A DNA stretch of 11,393 nt from Vulcanimicrobiota bacterium (lineage in GTDB: Bacteria; Vulcanimicrobiota; Vulcanimicrobiia; Vulcanimicrobiales; Vulcanimicrobiaceae): positions 1-11,393 of the forward strand of contig JASHXG010000049.1 of NCBI GenBank assembly GCA_030043675.1. The letters run 5' to 3'. The notes below the pieces were generated by a model, which searched no databases, had not been told where the DNA came from, and saw only the letters and a program-made list of their open reading frames with translations. Both the position numbers and the translations under genes were made by a program. This document shows positions 1 to 6,344 of the stretch, piece after piece; the stretch's first letter is position 1, and every line of letters starts with the position of its first letter.

Positions 1-172
1 CCAGACTATACTCGATGAGCGGCCAGTGAAACTTAACCGGCGGAAGGCCCGGCAACGCGCCGAGCGCGATTTCCTCGATGCTCGGCTGCGTGGCTCCCGT
101 CAGCGCAACCGAATCGCCATCGCAGCCGAGGCCGGCAGGGATCCATAGGACATTGACAACGGTTTCCGCCAT
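1..172 (-). CDS. hhyS: [NiFe]-hydrogenase small subunit, N-terminal part (group 1h type), cut by window edge
   Basis: Only the first 57 codons are present; the gene runs off the left edge. It starts at ATG 172-170, with a GAGG Shine-Dalgarno at 184-181, 8 nt away. The small subunit carries the Fe-S clusters that pass electrons from the NiFe site. The visible part shows the N-terminal flavodoxin-like strand (VNVLWIPAGLG), then C17-D-G-D20-S, T-Q-P-S-I-E-E and the LPGLPPVKFHWPLIEY stretch. In most uptake hydrogenases the first motif is CxxC; here the second position is Asp. A proximal [4Fe-4S] cluster held by three Cys and one Asp is established for the actinobacterial-type (group 1h) enzyme of Ralstonia eutropha, linked to O2-insensitive, high-affinity H2 oxidation. 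The family is usually about 320-360 residues, so about 85% lies outside the window. The divergent hypA-hypB genes support the call. The subtype is less certain than the family. Confidence 0.85.
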   Translation of the reverse strand, partial: MAETVVNVLWIPAGLGCDGDSVALTGATQPSIEEIALGALPGLPPVKFHWPLIEYSL

Positions 173-325
173 GCTCGTATCCTCGCATCGATGCGCCGAC
201 AATCGTCGTCACGATCGCGGCACGTGGGGAATTCGTAGACAGCTTCGTTATTTACGCTAACTGAAACGGTCAGCGAATTACAATAGTCGCAGGTTGTGAT
301 TTTTAGCCCTGTCATGCGGCATTTT

Positions 326-343
326 GGTTACCCGTTCGTTACC
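326..343 (+). promoter_or_regulatory. Tandem heptamer direct repeat, copy 1 (candidate SARP-type operator)
   Basis: GGTTACC (326-332), 4-bp spacer, CGTTACC (337-343). The two heptamers repeat with an exact 11-bp period, about one helical turn. Copy 2 at 444-461 has the same layout. SARP/OmpR-type winged helices are known to bind heptameric direct repeats spaced 11 bp apart. Binding by the window's own regulator is an inference. Confidence 0.5.
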
Positions 344-443
344 GCGTGCACCGCCGGAGACCGTTATCTCCTGACTCGTCGCAGTCACGCGCTCCCGCCT
401 TGAAGCATGCGCCCGTTGAAGCAAGCGACGGTGACCTCCGCGG

Positions 444-461
444 CGTTACCGGGCCGTTACA
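444..461 (+). promoter_or_regulatory. Tandem heptamer direct repeat, copy 2 (candidate SARP-type operator)
   Basis: CGTTACC (444-450), 4-bp spacer GGGC, CGTTACA (455-461). It shares the 16-bp pattern GTTACC-N4-CGTTAC with copy 1, with all 12 fixed positions identical. It lies 118 bp from copy 1 and about 80 bp upstream of hypA. No clear -10 sits at the usual SARP distance of about 8 bp after the repeat. Confidence 0.5.
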
Positions 462-540
462 AGTCGTCCGCTCGACCGGTGCAGGTTTTAGGCACGCCTG
501 CGGTGCTATCTAGTTATAAAACCATACGGGAGGTGCAGCA

Positions 541-888
541 GTGCACGAGGTGACGGTCGCTCTTAGCCTCTTGGAAGGTATCCAGACTGCAGCATCCGAT
601 AAGGGCGTCACGCGCGTGTGCAGCGTCCAGATTCGCGTCGGGGCGCTCAGTGGCATCGTGCGAGATGCATTACTCTTTTCATGGGACGTCGTGACCGCGC
701 AGACCATTTGCGAGGGCAGCCGCCTTCAGATCGAGGAGGTCCCGCTCGTAGTCTTTTGCGAACGTTGCGAGCGTGAACGCAAGCCGCGACCCGGAACGGG
801 TTTGCTCTGTCCGGACTGCGGAACCGTTTCGCCGAAGATCGTGCAGGGTCGCGAAATGCAACTCATCTCCATGGAGGTCGCCGCATGA
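541..888 (+). CDS. hypA: Hydrogenase maturation nickel metallochaperone HypA
   Basis: HypA binds Ni(II) and, with HypB, delivers it to the hydrogenase large-subunit precursor in the cytoplasm. The 115-residue length is normal for the family. The N-terminal M1-H2-E3 nickel site is intact; His2 is the established Ni ligand. The C-terminal half carries the structural zinc site as two CxxC pairs, C73/C76 and C90/C93. The start is GTG 541, since only this start gives the obligatory MHE terminus, and a strong GGGAGG Shine-Dalgarno at 528-533 lies 7 nt before it. The stop overlaps the hypB start (ATGA, 885-888), so the two are translationally coupled. It is first in the hypA-hypB-regulator operon and divergent from the hydrogenase small-subunit gene, which places it in dedicated maturation of that enzyme. 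No hypC, D, E or F is in the window. Confidence 0.95.
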   Translation: MHEVTVALSLLEGIQTAASDKGVTRVCSVQIRVGALSGIVRDALLFSWDVVTAQTICEGSRLQIEEVPLVVFCERCERERKPRPGTGLLCPDCGTVSPKIVQGREMQLISMEVAA

Positions 889-1562
889 ACACGCGCGTAG
901 TCGAAATCGAAGAGAGCCTCATGAGCAAGAACGACGCGATTGCAAGTGAGTTGCGCGCGCGTTTTGCGGAGAGCGGAACGTTGGTCGTAAACCTGCTTTC
1001 GAGTCCGGGGTCGGGCAAGACGACGCTGCTGGAAGAGTCGCTGCCGCGGCTTTCGCAAAGGTACCGCGTCGGCGCGCTCGTCGGAGATCAAGCGACCGAG
1101 AACGACGCCGAGCGGTTGCGGCGTAGCGGTGCTCCGGTCCATCAAATCACGACCGATGCCGAATGCCGGCTCGATGCAGCAATGATCACGAGTGCGCTCA
1201 GCGCTTGGCAGGAAGAACCACTCGACCTTCTGTTCATCGAAAATGTCGGTAACCTCATTTGCCCGGCCGAATACGACCTCGGCGAGGATCTCAGGGTGGT
1301 TCTCTTCTCGGTGACGGAAGGCGAAGATAAGCCGCTCAAGTACCCGTTGGCGTTCAATACTTCACAGCTCGTGCTCGTAACGAAGATCGACATCGCCGAA
1401 GCCGTCGGCTACGACCGAGCCGCCGCGCTCAACAGCGTCCGGCAGGTAAATCCCGATGCGCAGACGCTCGAAGTCTCGGCGCGCCGCGGATCGGGGATGG
1501 ACGCGTGGATCGATCTCCTGGAACAACGCGTGCGCGAAAAGCAAGTCGCATTGGCGACGTGA
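885..1562 (+). CDS. hypB: Hydrogenase maturation GTPase HypB
   Basis: HypB is a SIMIBI-class GTPase that works with HypA to insert nickel into the [NiFe] active site. The 225-residue protein has the P-loop SSPGSGKTT (residues 39-47), GDQATENDAERL (67-78), the ENVGNLIC motif (119-126) and a base-recognition TKID near residue 166. The G-domain metal site normally has Cys-His followed later by Cys in NVGN-L-x-C. Here C94 and C126 are present, but the His after C94 is Arg (C94-R95-L-D; codons TGC CGG at 1164-1169). The N-terminus has neither the CxxCGC high-affinity nickel motif of E. coli HypB nor a histidine-rich stretch. Nickel storage may therefore be done by another protein, such as the His-rich product at 5504-5704. 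The gene overlaps hypA by 4 nt and the following regulator by 4 nt. Confidence 0.95.
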   Translation: MNTRVVEIEESLMSKNDAIASELRARFAESGTLVVNLLSSPGSGKTTLLEESLPRLSQRYRVGALVGDQATENDAERLRRSGAPVHQITTDAECRLDAAMITSALSAWQEEPLDLLFIENVGNLICPAEYDLGEDLRVVLFSVTEGEDKPLKYPLAFNTSQLVLVTKIDIAEAVGYDRAAALNSVRQVNPDAQTLEVSARRGSGMDAWIDLLEQRVREKQVALAT

Positions 1563-4135
1563 TCCCGGCGCGCAAGCGGCTGTTGACACGCTTGGGCGCC
1601 TCGGAGCCGCGTCTGGTGCGGCTCTGCGCTCCGCCGGGACACGGCAAGACCGATTTCGCGCGCATGTGGGCGCGCCGTTTCGACCGTCACGCAATTTGCG
1701 ATGCGCGCAACGTCTCGGGAACCGTCGATTTCATCGGGCGAATGATGTCGGCATTGGCCGACGAGTCCCATAGCGGCGAGTCGCTCGCGCTGACGCGACT
1801 CGCGCTCCACGTGACCGAAGCCGACGAGCCGGCCTGGAGCCGAGCCCTGCTCGACGGCTGGAAAGCTCGTCAGGACCGCGCCCTTCTCATCCTCGAGAAC
1901 GCCGACGCTATCGCAACCGATCCGAAGCTGCTCTCGCTGCTTGGCGACTTGCTCGCCGCGCGGCCGCCCGAGCGCGCGTTATTGATCAGCTCGCAGGCGG
2001 AGCTGCCGCTGCCGTTCGCACATTATCTAGCGCCGCACGAGATGCTGACACTCTCCTGCGATGAGCTGCGTGTCGGAGAGGAGGAAGCCCTCGGAATCGT
2101 CGAGGGAACGGATCTGGAACCGCGAGTCGTGCGGCGGATGATGGGCGCCGCGAATGGATGGCCGATCGCGCTGCTGCTGCTGGCGCGGATCGCGCATTAC
2201 GAGATGAATATCGAAGTGTTGCTCGATCGACTGGACGAGGCACGCTGCGACATCTTGGAGTACCTGCTCAAGGAAGTGATCTCGGCGCTTACGCCGGACA
2301 TGATGTCGACGCTGTTGGCGGTTGCCGCAATTCCACACGCGACCCTGGAAGATATTGCAGCGGCTACCGGAATCGCGCATCCGGGACCGCTAATCGACCG
2401 CCTTTTGCGCCTCCCCGCCTTCCTCTCGTACGACGCCGGCGCGTACCAAGTGCACCCGCTCCTCCATTTGCTGCTGCGCGCTCAACACCAGTCTGATTTC
2501 GTCGAGTATATAAGTCGCGCTGCGCGCGCGAGCGAGGACTCGGGCGATTTCCTACGGGCGGCAGAGCTCTTCAGCATCCAGCGGGATGGGGCCGCCGCTG
2601 CCGCAGCGCTCGACTGCCTGCCGATGGCGACGCTCGTTCAGCCGTCGAATCGCCTGGCCGGCACCCTCGCAAACATTCCGGTTCCCATGCTCTGCACCCG
2701 GCCGAACCTGTGGATGGCAACGCTGCGCTACCGCCGCTACCACATCGCGGCACTACGCCTGTACGGCGAGGCTGCCGCGCTCCAGGAAGAGGCGGCAACG
2801 GAATCCGGGCCGATGCTGCGTCGGCGGTTAGGAGTGCGGCGCGCGATGCTTGCCTATCAATTGGACCGTCTCGACGAGGCGCAAGCGATACTCGAGGCAG
2901 TCGGCCCGATCGGCGCGCTCGACGAAACGGCGGAAGAGCGTCGGTTGATATTGATGACGTCGGCAGTCGTTGCCGCCAAGCGGGGGCGCGTTACCGAAGC
3001 GGAGCGGCTTGTCGAAGACGCAGATGCCGTGCTCGGGGCTCGTCACCTCCCGTTCGACGAGGAGCGCTCGCAAATCGCGATCGAAAAGGCACGGCTCCAC
3101 GGCGACTGGGAGGATGCGCTCAAGCTCTGCGATGAGCGGCTGGCGGCCGCGCAGCAGGCCGGCATCACGGCCCGCATCCTCGAAGCCGCACGGGACGTGG
3201 CCTGGGCCGCTTGGTGCTCGGGCGATGACGATCGCGCAGCTGCCGCCCAAGCGATCGCACGCGAATGCGGAGACTCACCGCCGGTCGACGCCACGCCTGC
3301 CGCCGGCGCGATCGCCGAGTTGCAAGCCGCGCTCGCCTCGAGCGATCTCGAACGCGCCGAGACGCTCGTCGAGCAAGCCATCGAGTCCATCGACCGAGTG
3401 GAGAACGATCTTCTGCGAATCTTGTTTCGGGTCGGCGCGGCATTGCTCGTCCCGGGCCAGCGTCGGCGCTTACTCGAAGCGCGCGTAATCGCACAGCGCA
3501 TCGAATCAATCGCGTTGCAGGCGTCAATCGAGTTGCTGATCGACGCGCGCGAACCGGTTGATTACGGCGTCTTCAAGAGCCTCGCTCAGCGCGTCGCTCG
3601 TTCGCCCCTGAAACGCGACCGCGCGAGTCTCTTCATCGACGCACTTCGCGGCGAGGTGCGGCGAGGCACCGAGCTGCTGCACGTCTCAGATCGCGGCTTG
3701 GAACTGCTGACGGCATTAACGCTCTTTCCGGCTGCGAACAGTGAGGAGCTTGCTGCGACCATCTGGCCGAGACTCGACCCCAAGGCTGCGCTCAATTCTC
3801 TAAAGATGTGCGTGTCGCGCACGCGAGCGCAAGTCGGCGATCGCGACGTGATCCAAAATACGCGGAACGGATACGCGCTGGGCGACCACGTCGGGAGCGA
3901 CCTGCTCGAGCTCGAGGAGCTGGTTCGGAGTGCGCGAGGCTCGACCATCGGTACCGTAACGCGACGCCGCGTGCACGAAGCGCTGAGCGCGTGGGGAGCG
4001 AGCCGTCCGGCGCACACCGCCGAATGGACTTGGTTCTCGCGCTTCGAAGCGCACGTCGAGGCATTGCACCGCGAGCTGCTGCAGATGATCGGGGCAGAGC
4101 GCGAGGATGAGCACGCGCTAGCGGCTCATTCGTAA
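1559..4135 (+). CDS. STAND ATPase / TPR-rich transcriptional regulator with C-terminal SARP-like winged helix
   Basis: This is a large cytoplasmic regulator of 858 residues from GTG 1559. I chose that start because it gives a GTGA 4-nt overlap with the hypB stop and puts the P-loop near the N-terminus; ATG 1505 would overlap hypB by 58 nt. Domains in order: an NTPase with Walker A APPGHGKTD (residues 24-32), a Walker-B-like LLILEN near 109-113 (Glu where Asp is usual), and the MalT-type NGWPIALLLLA motif near 199-209. About 450 residues of Ala/Glu/Arg-rich helical repeats (TPR-like) follow. A winged helix of the OmpR/SARP type spans about 706-772 (EELAATIWPRLDP..ALNSLKMCVSRTRAQVG...NGYALG), and then comes a short BTAD-like helical tail. 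MalT-family proteins usually end in a LuxR HTH, so the architecture resembles AfsR/SARP regulators with the domain order reversed. Its place in the hyp operon suggests control of hydrogenase genes; the signal is unknown. Confidence 0.85.
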   Translation: MIPARKRLLTRLGASEPRLVRLCAPPGHGKTDFARMWARRFDRHAICDARNVSGTVDFIGRMMSALADESHSGESLALTRLALHVTEADEPAWSRALLDGWKARQDRALLILENADAIATDPKLLSLLGDLLAARPPERALLISSQAELPLPFAHYLAPHEMLTLSCDELRVGEEEALGIVEGTDLEPRVVRRMMGAANGWPIALLLLARIAHYEMNIEVLLDRLDEARCDILEYLLKEVISALTPDMMSTLLAVAAIPHATLEDIAAATGIAHPGPLIDRLLRLPAFLSYDAGAYQVHPLLHLLLRAQHQSDFVEYISRAARASEDSGDFLRAAELFSIQRDGAAAAAALDCLPMATLVQPSNRLAGTLANIPVPMLCTRPNLWMATLRYRRYHIAALRLYGEAAALQEEAATESGPMLRRRLGVRRAMLAYQLDRLDEAQAILEAVGPIGALDETAEERRLILMTSAVVAAKRGRVTEAERLVEDADAVLGARHLPFDEERSQIAIEKARLHGDWEDALKLCDERLAAAQQAGITARILEAARDVAWAAWCSGDDDRAAAAQAIARECGDSPPVDATPAAGAIAELQAALASSDLERAETLVEQAIESIDRVENDLLRILFRVGAALLVPGQRRRLLEARVIAQRIESIALQASIELLIDAREPVDYGVFKSLAQRVARSPLKRDRASLFIDALRGEVRRGTELLHVSDRGLELLTALTLFPAANSEELAATIWPRLDPKAALNSLKMCVSRTRAQVGDRDVIQNTRNGYALGDHVGSDLLELEELVRSARGSTIGTVTRRRVHEALSAWGASRPAHTAEWTWFSRFEAHVEALHRELLQMIGAEREDEHALAAHS

Positions 4136-4195
4136 ATCGTAGACAAAAACGACTTGGAGCAGTCGCGTCTCGTTTCAAGAGCGAATGGCTCTGCG

Positions 4196-5248
4196 ATGGC
4201 GACGAACGTTCGCTCCAAGACATTCGTGATCTACGCGTTGCTGATCGGCGCGAACGTGCTGGTCTGGCTTGCGGCGCTCGCCGTGTTCACGGGTCCCCAA
4301 CGGTTGCTGTTGGGGACGGCGGCACTCGCCTACGCCTTTGGTTTGCGTCACGCGGTCGACGCGGATCACATCTGCGCGATCGACAACGTCACCCGCAAAC
4401 TGATGCAGGAGGGAAAACGGCCGGTCGGGGTCGGCTTCTTCTTTTCGCTCGGGCACTCGACGATCGTGATCGCCCTGACCGTGCTGATCGCAGTCGCCGC
4501 CGCAACCGTCAAGCAGCGCTTGCCGCAGTTGGAGGACCTAGGCGGAGTCGTCGGTACGAGCATCTCGGCGACGTTTTTGTTCGTGATCGCGGCCATTAAC
4601 GCGTTCGTGCTCGCAGACATCGTGCGTGCGTTTCGCCGAGTCCGCGGCGGCTACGAGTTTTCCGAATGCTCGTTGAACGACTCGCTGGACCGGCGCGGTC
4701 TGCTCGGACGGCTCTTCAGGCCTCTCTTGCGGTTGGTGTCGAAAAGCCGGCATATGTATCCCGTCGGCATCCTCTTCGGCCTCGGCTTCGACACGGCGAC
4801 CGAGGTCGGGCTGCTCGGAATTGCCGCGATCGAGGCCGGCAAAGGGTTGCCGATCTGGGCCATCCTGATCTTCCCGGCGCTCTTCACCGCGGGCATGTCG
4901 CTGATCGATACGACCGACGGGATCCTGATGCTGGGCGCGTACGGCTGGGCGTTCGTGGATCCGGCTCGTAAGCTATCCTACAACATGACGATCACTTCGG
5001 CATCAGTTCTGGTGGCCGTCCTCGTCGGCGGGGTTGAGGTGGCGAGCATCCTCGGCGCCAACGTCGACGTTGGGTGGCTCGGCTTCGCCATCGTCGGAAC
5101 GTTCGTTCTCAGCTGGCTGGCGTCGGTAGCGTTTTACCGCGCGATGCGTTATGGCGACAGGGACGCTACCACTTCCTCGAGCGAGGATGCTTCCGGCGGA
5201 ACCGCGATCCCATCGGTCAGCAGCCAAGCCTCGATGTGGCTCACGTAG
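4196..5248 (+). CDS. NiCoT-family nickel/cobalt permease
   Basis: This inner-membrane secondary transporter of the HoxN/NixA/NicT family takes up Ni(II), in some members Co(II). All family signatures are seen in the 350-residue product: RHAVDADHICAIDN (residues 51-64; the H-x4-DH nickel motif is H52, D57, H58), LGHSTIV (85-91), LGFDTATE (196-203) and AGMSLIDTTDG (232-242). Around these lie about eight hydrophobic segments and a loop rich in charged residues at about 143-185. I chose ATG 4196; an in-frame TTG at 4154 adds 14 polar residues with no Shine-Dalgarno. A small AGAGC/GCTCT hairpin (4178-4192) sits just before the ATG. It lies 60 nt after the regulator and may belong to the hyp operon, supplying nickel to HypA/HypB. 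The last 33 codons overlap the antisense RHH gene; this part is a Ser/Thr-rich tail beyond the last helix. Ni versus Co preference cannot be read from sequence. Confidence 0.93.
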   Translation: MATNVRSKTFVIYALLIGANVLVWLAALAVFTGPQRLLLGTAALAYAFGLRHAVDADHICAIDNVTRKLMQEGKRPVGVGFFFSLGHSTIVIALTVLIAVAAATVKQRLPQLEDLGGVVGTSISATFLFVIAAINAFVLADIVRAFRRVRGGYEFSECSLNDSLDRRGLLGRLFRPLLRLVSKSRHMYPVGILFGLGFDTATEVGLLGIAAIEAGKGLPIWAILIFPALFTAGMSLIDTTDGILMLGAYGWAFVDPARKLSYNMTITSASVLVAVLVGGVEVASILGANVDVGWLGFAIVGTFVLSWLASVAFYRAMRYGDRDATTSSSEDASGGTAIPSVSSQASMWLT

Positions 5249-5517
5249 AGACGCCCGAACGAATCGGCCAACGCTCGCGCGTACGATTCGTAGCCCGCGT
5301 GGTCGCGTGAGAGAGCTAAGGCTGCCATCGTGCACCGGTGACGCTGCATGTAACCCGGCCGCAGACGCAAGCCGCCGTGTACTGCCTGCAAGAGAATATC
5401 GCTGGCCGAACGGTTGGCCTGGTCTCGCAGCCGCCGCTCGAACCACTCATCGAGGTCGCGCGGCAGCCGGAGCGAGCGCACCGGGCCAAACTTCCCCGAT
5501 CCCTTACGTCGCGGCAT
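5149..5517 (-). CDS. Ribbon-helix-helix (Arc/CopG-like) protein, putative regulator
   Basis: A 122-residue protein starting at ATG 5517-5515, with a G-rich Shine-Dalgarno (GCGGGGG) just upstream. A TTG at 5553 would add 12 residues and is less likely. After a basic arm (PRRKGSGKFG) comes a typical RHH fold: strand VRSLRLP (13-19), helix A from D21 to about Q33, the turn NRSAS (35-39) and helix B DILLQAVHGGLRL (40-52). RHH proteins bind DNA as dimers through the strand. The rest (53-122) is not recognised; it contains H60, C62, H73 and H94, which could ligate metal, but it lacks the ACT-like nickel domain of NikR. It follows the His-rich gene with a 14-nt overlap, so it is co-transcribed, and its 3' end lies antisense over the last 100 nt of the nickel permease. 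A nickel-responsive role is a guess from context. It could also be an antitoxin-like RHH, though no toxin gene is seen. Confidence 0.65.
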   Translation of the reverse strand: MPRRKGSGKFGPVRSLRLPRDLDEWFERRLRDQANRSASDILLQAVHGGLRLRPGYMQRHRCTMAALALSRDHAGYESYARALADSFGRLYVSHIEAWLLTDGIAVPPEASSLEEVVASLSP

Positions 5518-5704
5518 CGTCCCCCGCTTGGGCGTGCTCGTGTTCGTGGTCAAGATCCGAGCCGTCGTGCGTGTGCGGGTGCGCGTGAACGGTTCCGTCG
5601 TGGTGCCGATGCTCGTGCGAGTGCTCGTGAGTATGTCCCGGATACGCGTTGTCGTGCGTGTGCACCGTCCCGTTGTCGTGTTCGTGCGGCAGATTGTCCT
5701 TCAT
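5504..5704 (-). CDS. Small histidine-rich, probable metal-binding protein
   Basis: A 66-residue protein with 18 histidines (27%), many Asp/Glu and no cysteine, mostly as HxH pairs from H7 to H57. It has an internal repeat: NGTVHTH (11-17) and DGTVHAH (36-42), each followed by further HxH clusters, a period of about 25 residues. It has no signal peptide or membrane segment, so it is probably cytosolic and disordered without metal. The start ATG 5704-5702 has a strong GGAGGT Shine-Dalgarno (5718-5713). The permease on one side and hypA/hypB upstream suggest Ni(II) binding, storage or hand-over, like the His-rich tails of HypB, SlyD or Hpn in other bacteria. HypB here lacks any such stretch. Zn or Co binding is equally possible from sequence alone. 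It is the first gene of a two-gene unit with the RHH protein. I know no named family for it. Confidence 0.75.
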   Translation of the reverse strand: MKDNLPHEHDNGTVHTHDNAYPGHTHEHSHEHRHHDGTVHAHPHTHDGSDLDHEHEHAQAGDDAAT

Positions 5705-5715
5705 GACCGATGACC

Positions 5716-5770
5716 TCCAGGGGCCCTATTGTACCAAAATACTCCAAGGCCCGCGCGACGGCCCCCTGGA
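5716..5770. repeat. Inverted repeat flanking the His-rich gene promoter
   Basis: TCCAGGGG (5716-5723) is mirrored by CCCCTGGA (5763-5770), 8 of 8 bases. The arm centres are 47 bp apart. The left arm overlaps the Shine-Dalgarno and probable transcription start of the His-rich gene; the right arm lies upstream of the promoter. It could be a split operator for a dimeric repressor such as the adjacent RHH protein. The long loop and lack of a T-run argue against a terminator. Confidence 0.4.
5728..5736 (-). promoter_or_regulatory. Candidate extended -10 promoter of the His-rich/RHH unit
   Basis: On the minus strand this reads TGG TACAAT, matching the extended -10 pattern TGn-TAnAAT. No good -35 lies 16-18 bp upstream, as is common for extended -10 promoters. 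Transcription would start near 5721, giving a leader of about 17 nt with the Shine-Dalgarno almost at its 5' end. Confidence 0.4.
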
Positions 5771-5775
5771 TCACC

Positions 5776-6213
5776 TTAATTGTAGAGTTCGAGCGGTGTC
5801 GCCGTCATCGTCGTTTGCCCCACTTCGATGAGATAGCCATCCGGATCGCGCATGTAGCACCGATACTCCGTGGCGTGCTTCTTCGGTTCGGTGATGAATT
5901 TTGCGCCGCGCGAGCGCCATAGCTCGTAGCAGCGCGCGATGTCGGTCACGCGCAGGTTTAGGAAGCTGCTGAGGATATTGGGGTCCTTTGGAGGTGCCAC
6001 GGTCACCTCGCGTTTGTCATCCGTAGGCGCGCCGCCACCGAGGTTGATCGTCAGCCAGACGTTCTTCAGGCGAAGGAACGTCGGCTCGCCCTCGCGCAAC
6101 ACGGAAGCGCCAAGCACGTCGCGGTAAAACGCGACCGATCGAGCAATGTCGGCGACGATGATCGTCACCGTCACAACGAAATCGCGGCCGTCTGGCGGAG
6201 CATTGTCGGACAC
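5776..6213 (-). CDS. VOC-fold (glyoxalase/bleomycin-resistance-like) protein
   Basis: A 145-residue single VOC module built of two beta-alpha-beta-beta-beta halves. The first half is VTVTIIVADIARSVAFYRDVLG (14-35) with the typical D-x-x-x-S-x-x-F-Y-x-x-x-L-G pattern. The second starts at FLNLRVTDIARCYELW (84-99) and ends with the family signature DPDGYLIEV (123-131), where E130 is the usual last metal ligand. The first strand has Thr rather than His or Gln at the usual ligand place, so a standard glyoxalase I metal site is not evident. I chose GTG 6213-6211 because the purine-rich GGGGAGG Shine-Dalgarno lies directly upstream; ATG 6294 or 6231 would place that motif inside the gene and add an unmatched Arg-rich extension. 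It ends 71 nt before the His-rich gene start on the same strand. The substrate is unknown. Confidence 0.85.
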   Translation of the reverse strand: MSDNAPPDGRDFVVTVTIIVADIARSVAFYRDVLGASVLREGEPTFLRLKNVWLTINLGGGAPTDDKREVTVAPPKDPNILSSFLNLRVTDIARCYELWRSRGAKFITEPKKHATEYRCYMRDPDGYLIEVGQTTMTATPLELYN

Positions 6214-6344
6214 TTCTCTTCCTCCCCTCATGGCGTCTTCCACGGAATCTGCGCGCCGCCTCGGGTGAGGGAACGACCGCTCGTGATGGCGCATATCACA
6301 GCGGCAAATAGCGCGTCACTACAAGCAAGCGAGCGTGCAGCAGA

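Larger units (their letters stand above)
173..540. promoter_or_regulatory. Divergent control region between hydrogenase small subunit and hypA
   Basis: This 368-nt gap has no credible ORF in either direction. It is relatively AT-rich at about 241-330 and 505-525. It contains two tandem heptamer direct repeats (326-343 and 444-461), a GTTA-N7-TAAC dyad at 247-261 that shares one base with a CTGA-N5-TCAG dyad at 261-273, and a weak GCAGG/CCTGC hairpin at 481-501. A possible hypA -10 lies in TTATAAAA (514-521), but I found no convincing -35 at 16-18 bp. Both divergent genes are probably controlled from here. Confidence 0.6.

Noticed and set aside
491..507. Sigma54-like GGCACG...GC element before hypA
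   Set aside because: The GG and GC dinucleotides are not at the required 10-bp gap, and the TTGC box is missing.
1505..1558. ATG 1505 as start of the large regulator
   Set aside because: It would overlap hypB by 58 nt and add 18 residues with no family match; GTG 1559 gives a coupled GTGA overlap.
2828..4017. Long minus-strand ORFs inside the regulator gene
   Set aside because: They are Arg/Ser/Ala-rich products of high GC with no motifs, opposite a gene with clear domains.
5149..5517. Naming the RHH protein NikR
   Set aside because: It lacks the ACT-like C-terminal domain and the His/Cys nickel pattern of NikR.
5151..5713. Plus-strand ORFs over the RHH and His-rich genes
   Set aside because: They are Arg/Val-rich translations with no motifs. 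The minus strand has strong ribosome sites, an RHH fold and a patterned His-rich sequence.
5716..5770. Inverted repeat as a rho-independent terminator of the VOC gene
   Set aside because: The loop is about 39 nt and there is no T-run after the stem.
6214..6294. ATG 6294 as start of the VOC protein
   Set aside because: The added Arg/His-rich residues match nothing, and the strong Shine-Dalgarno points to GTG 6213.
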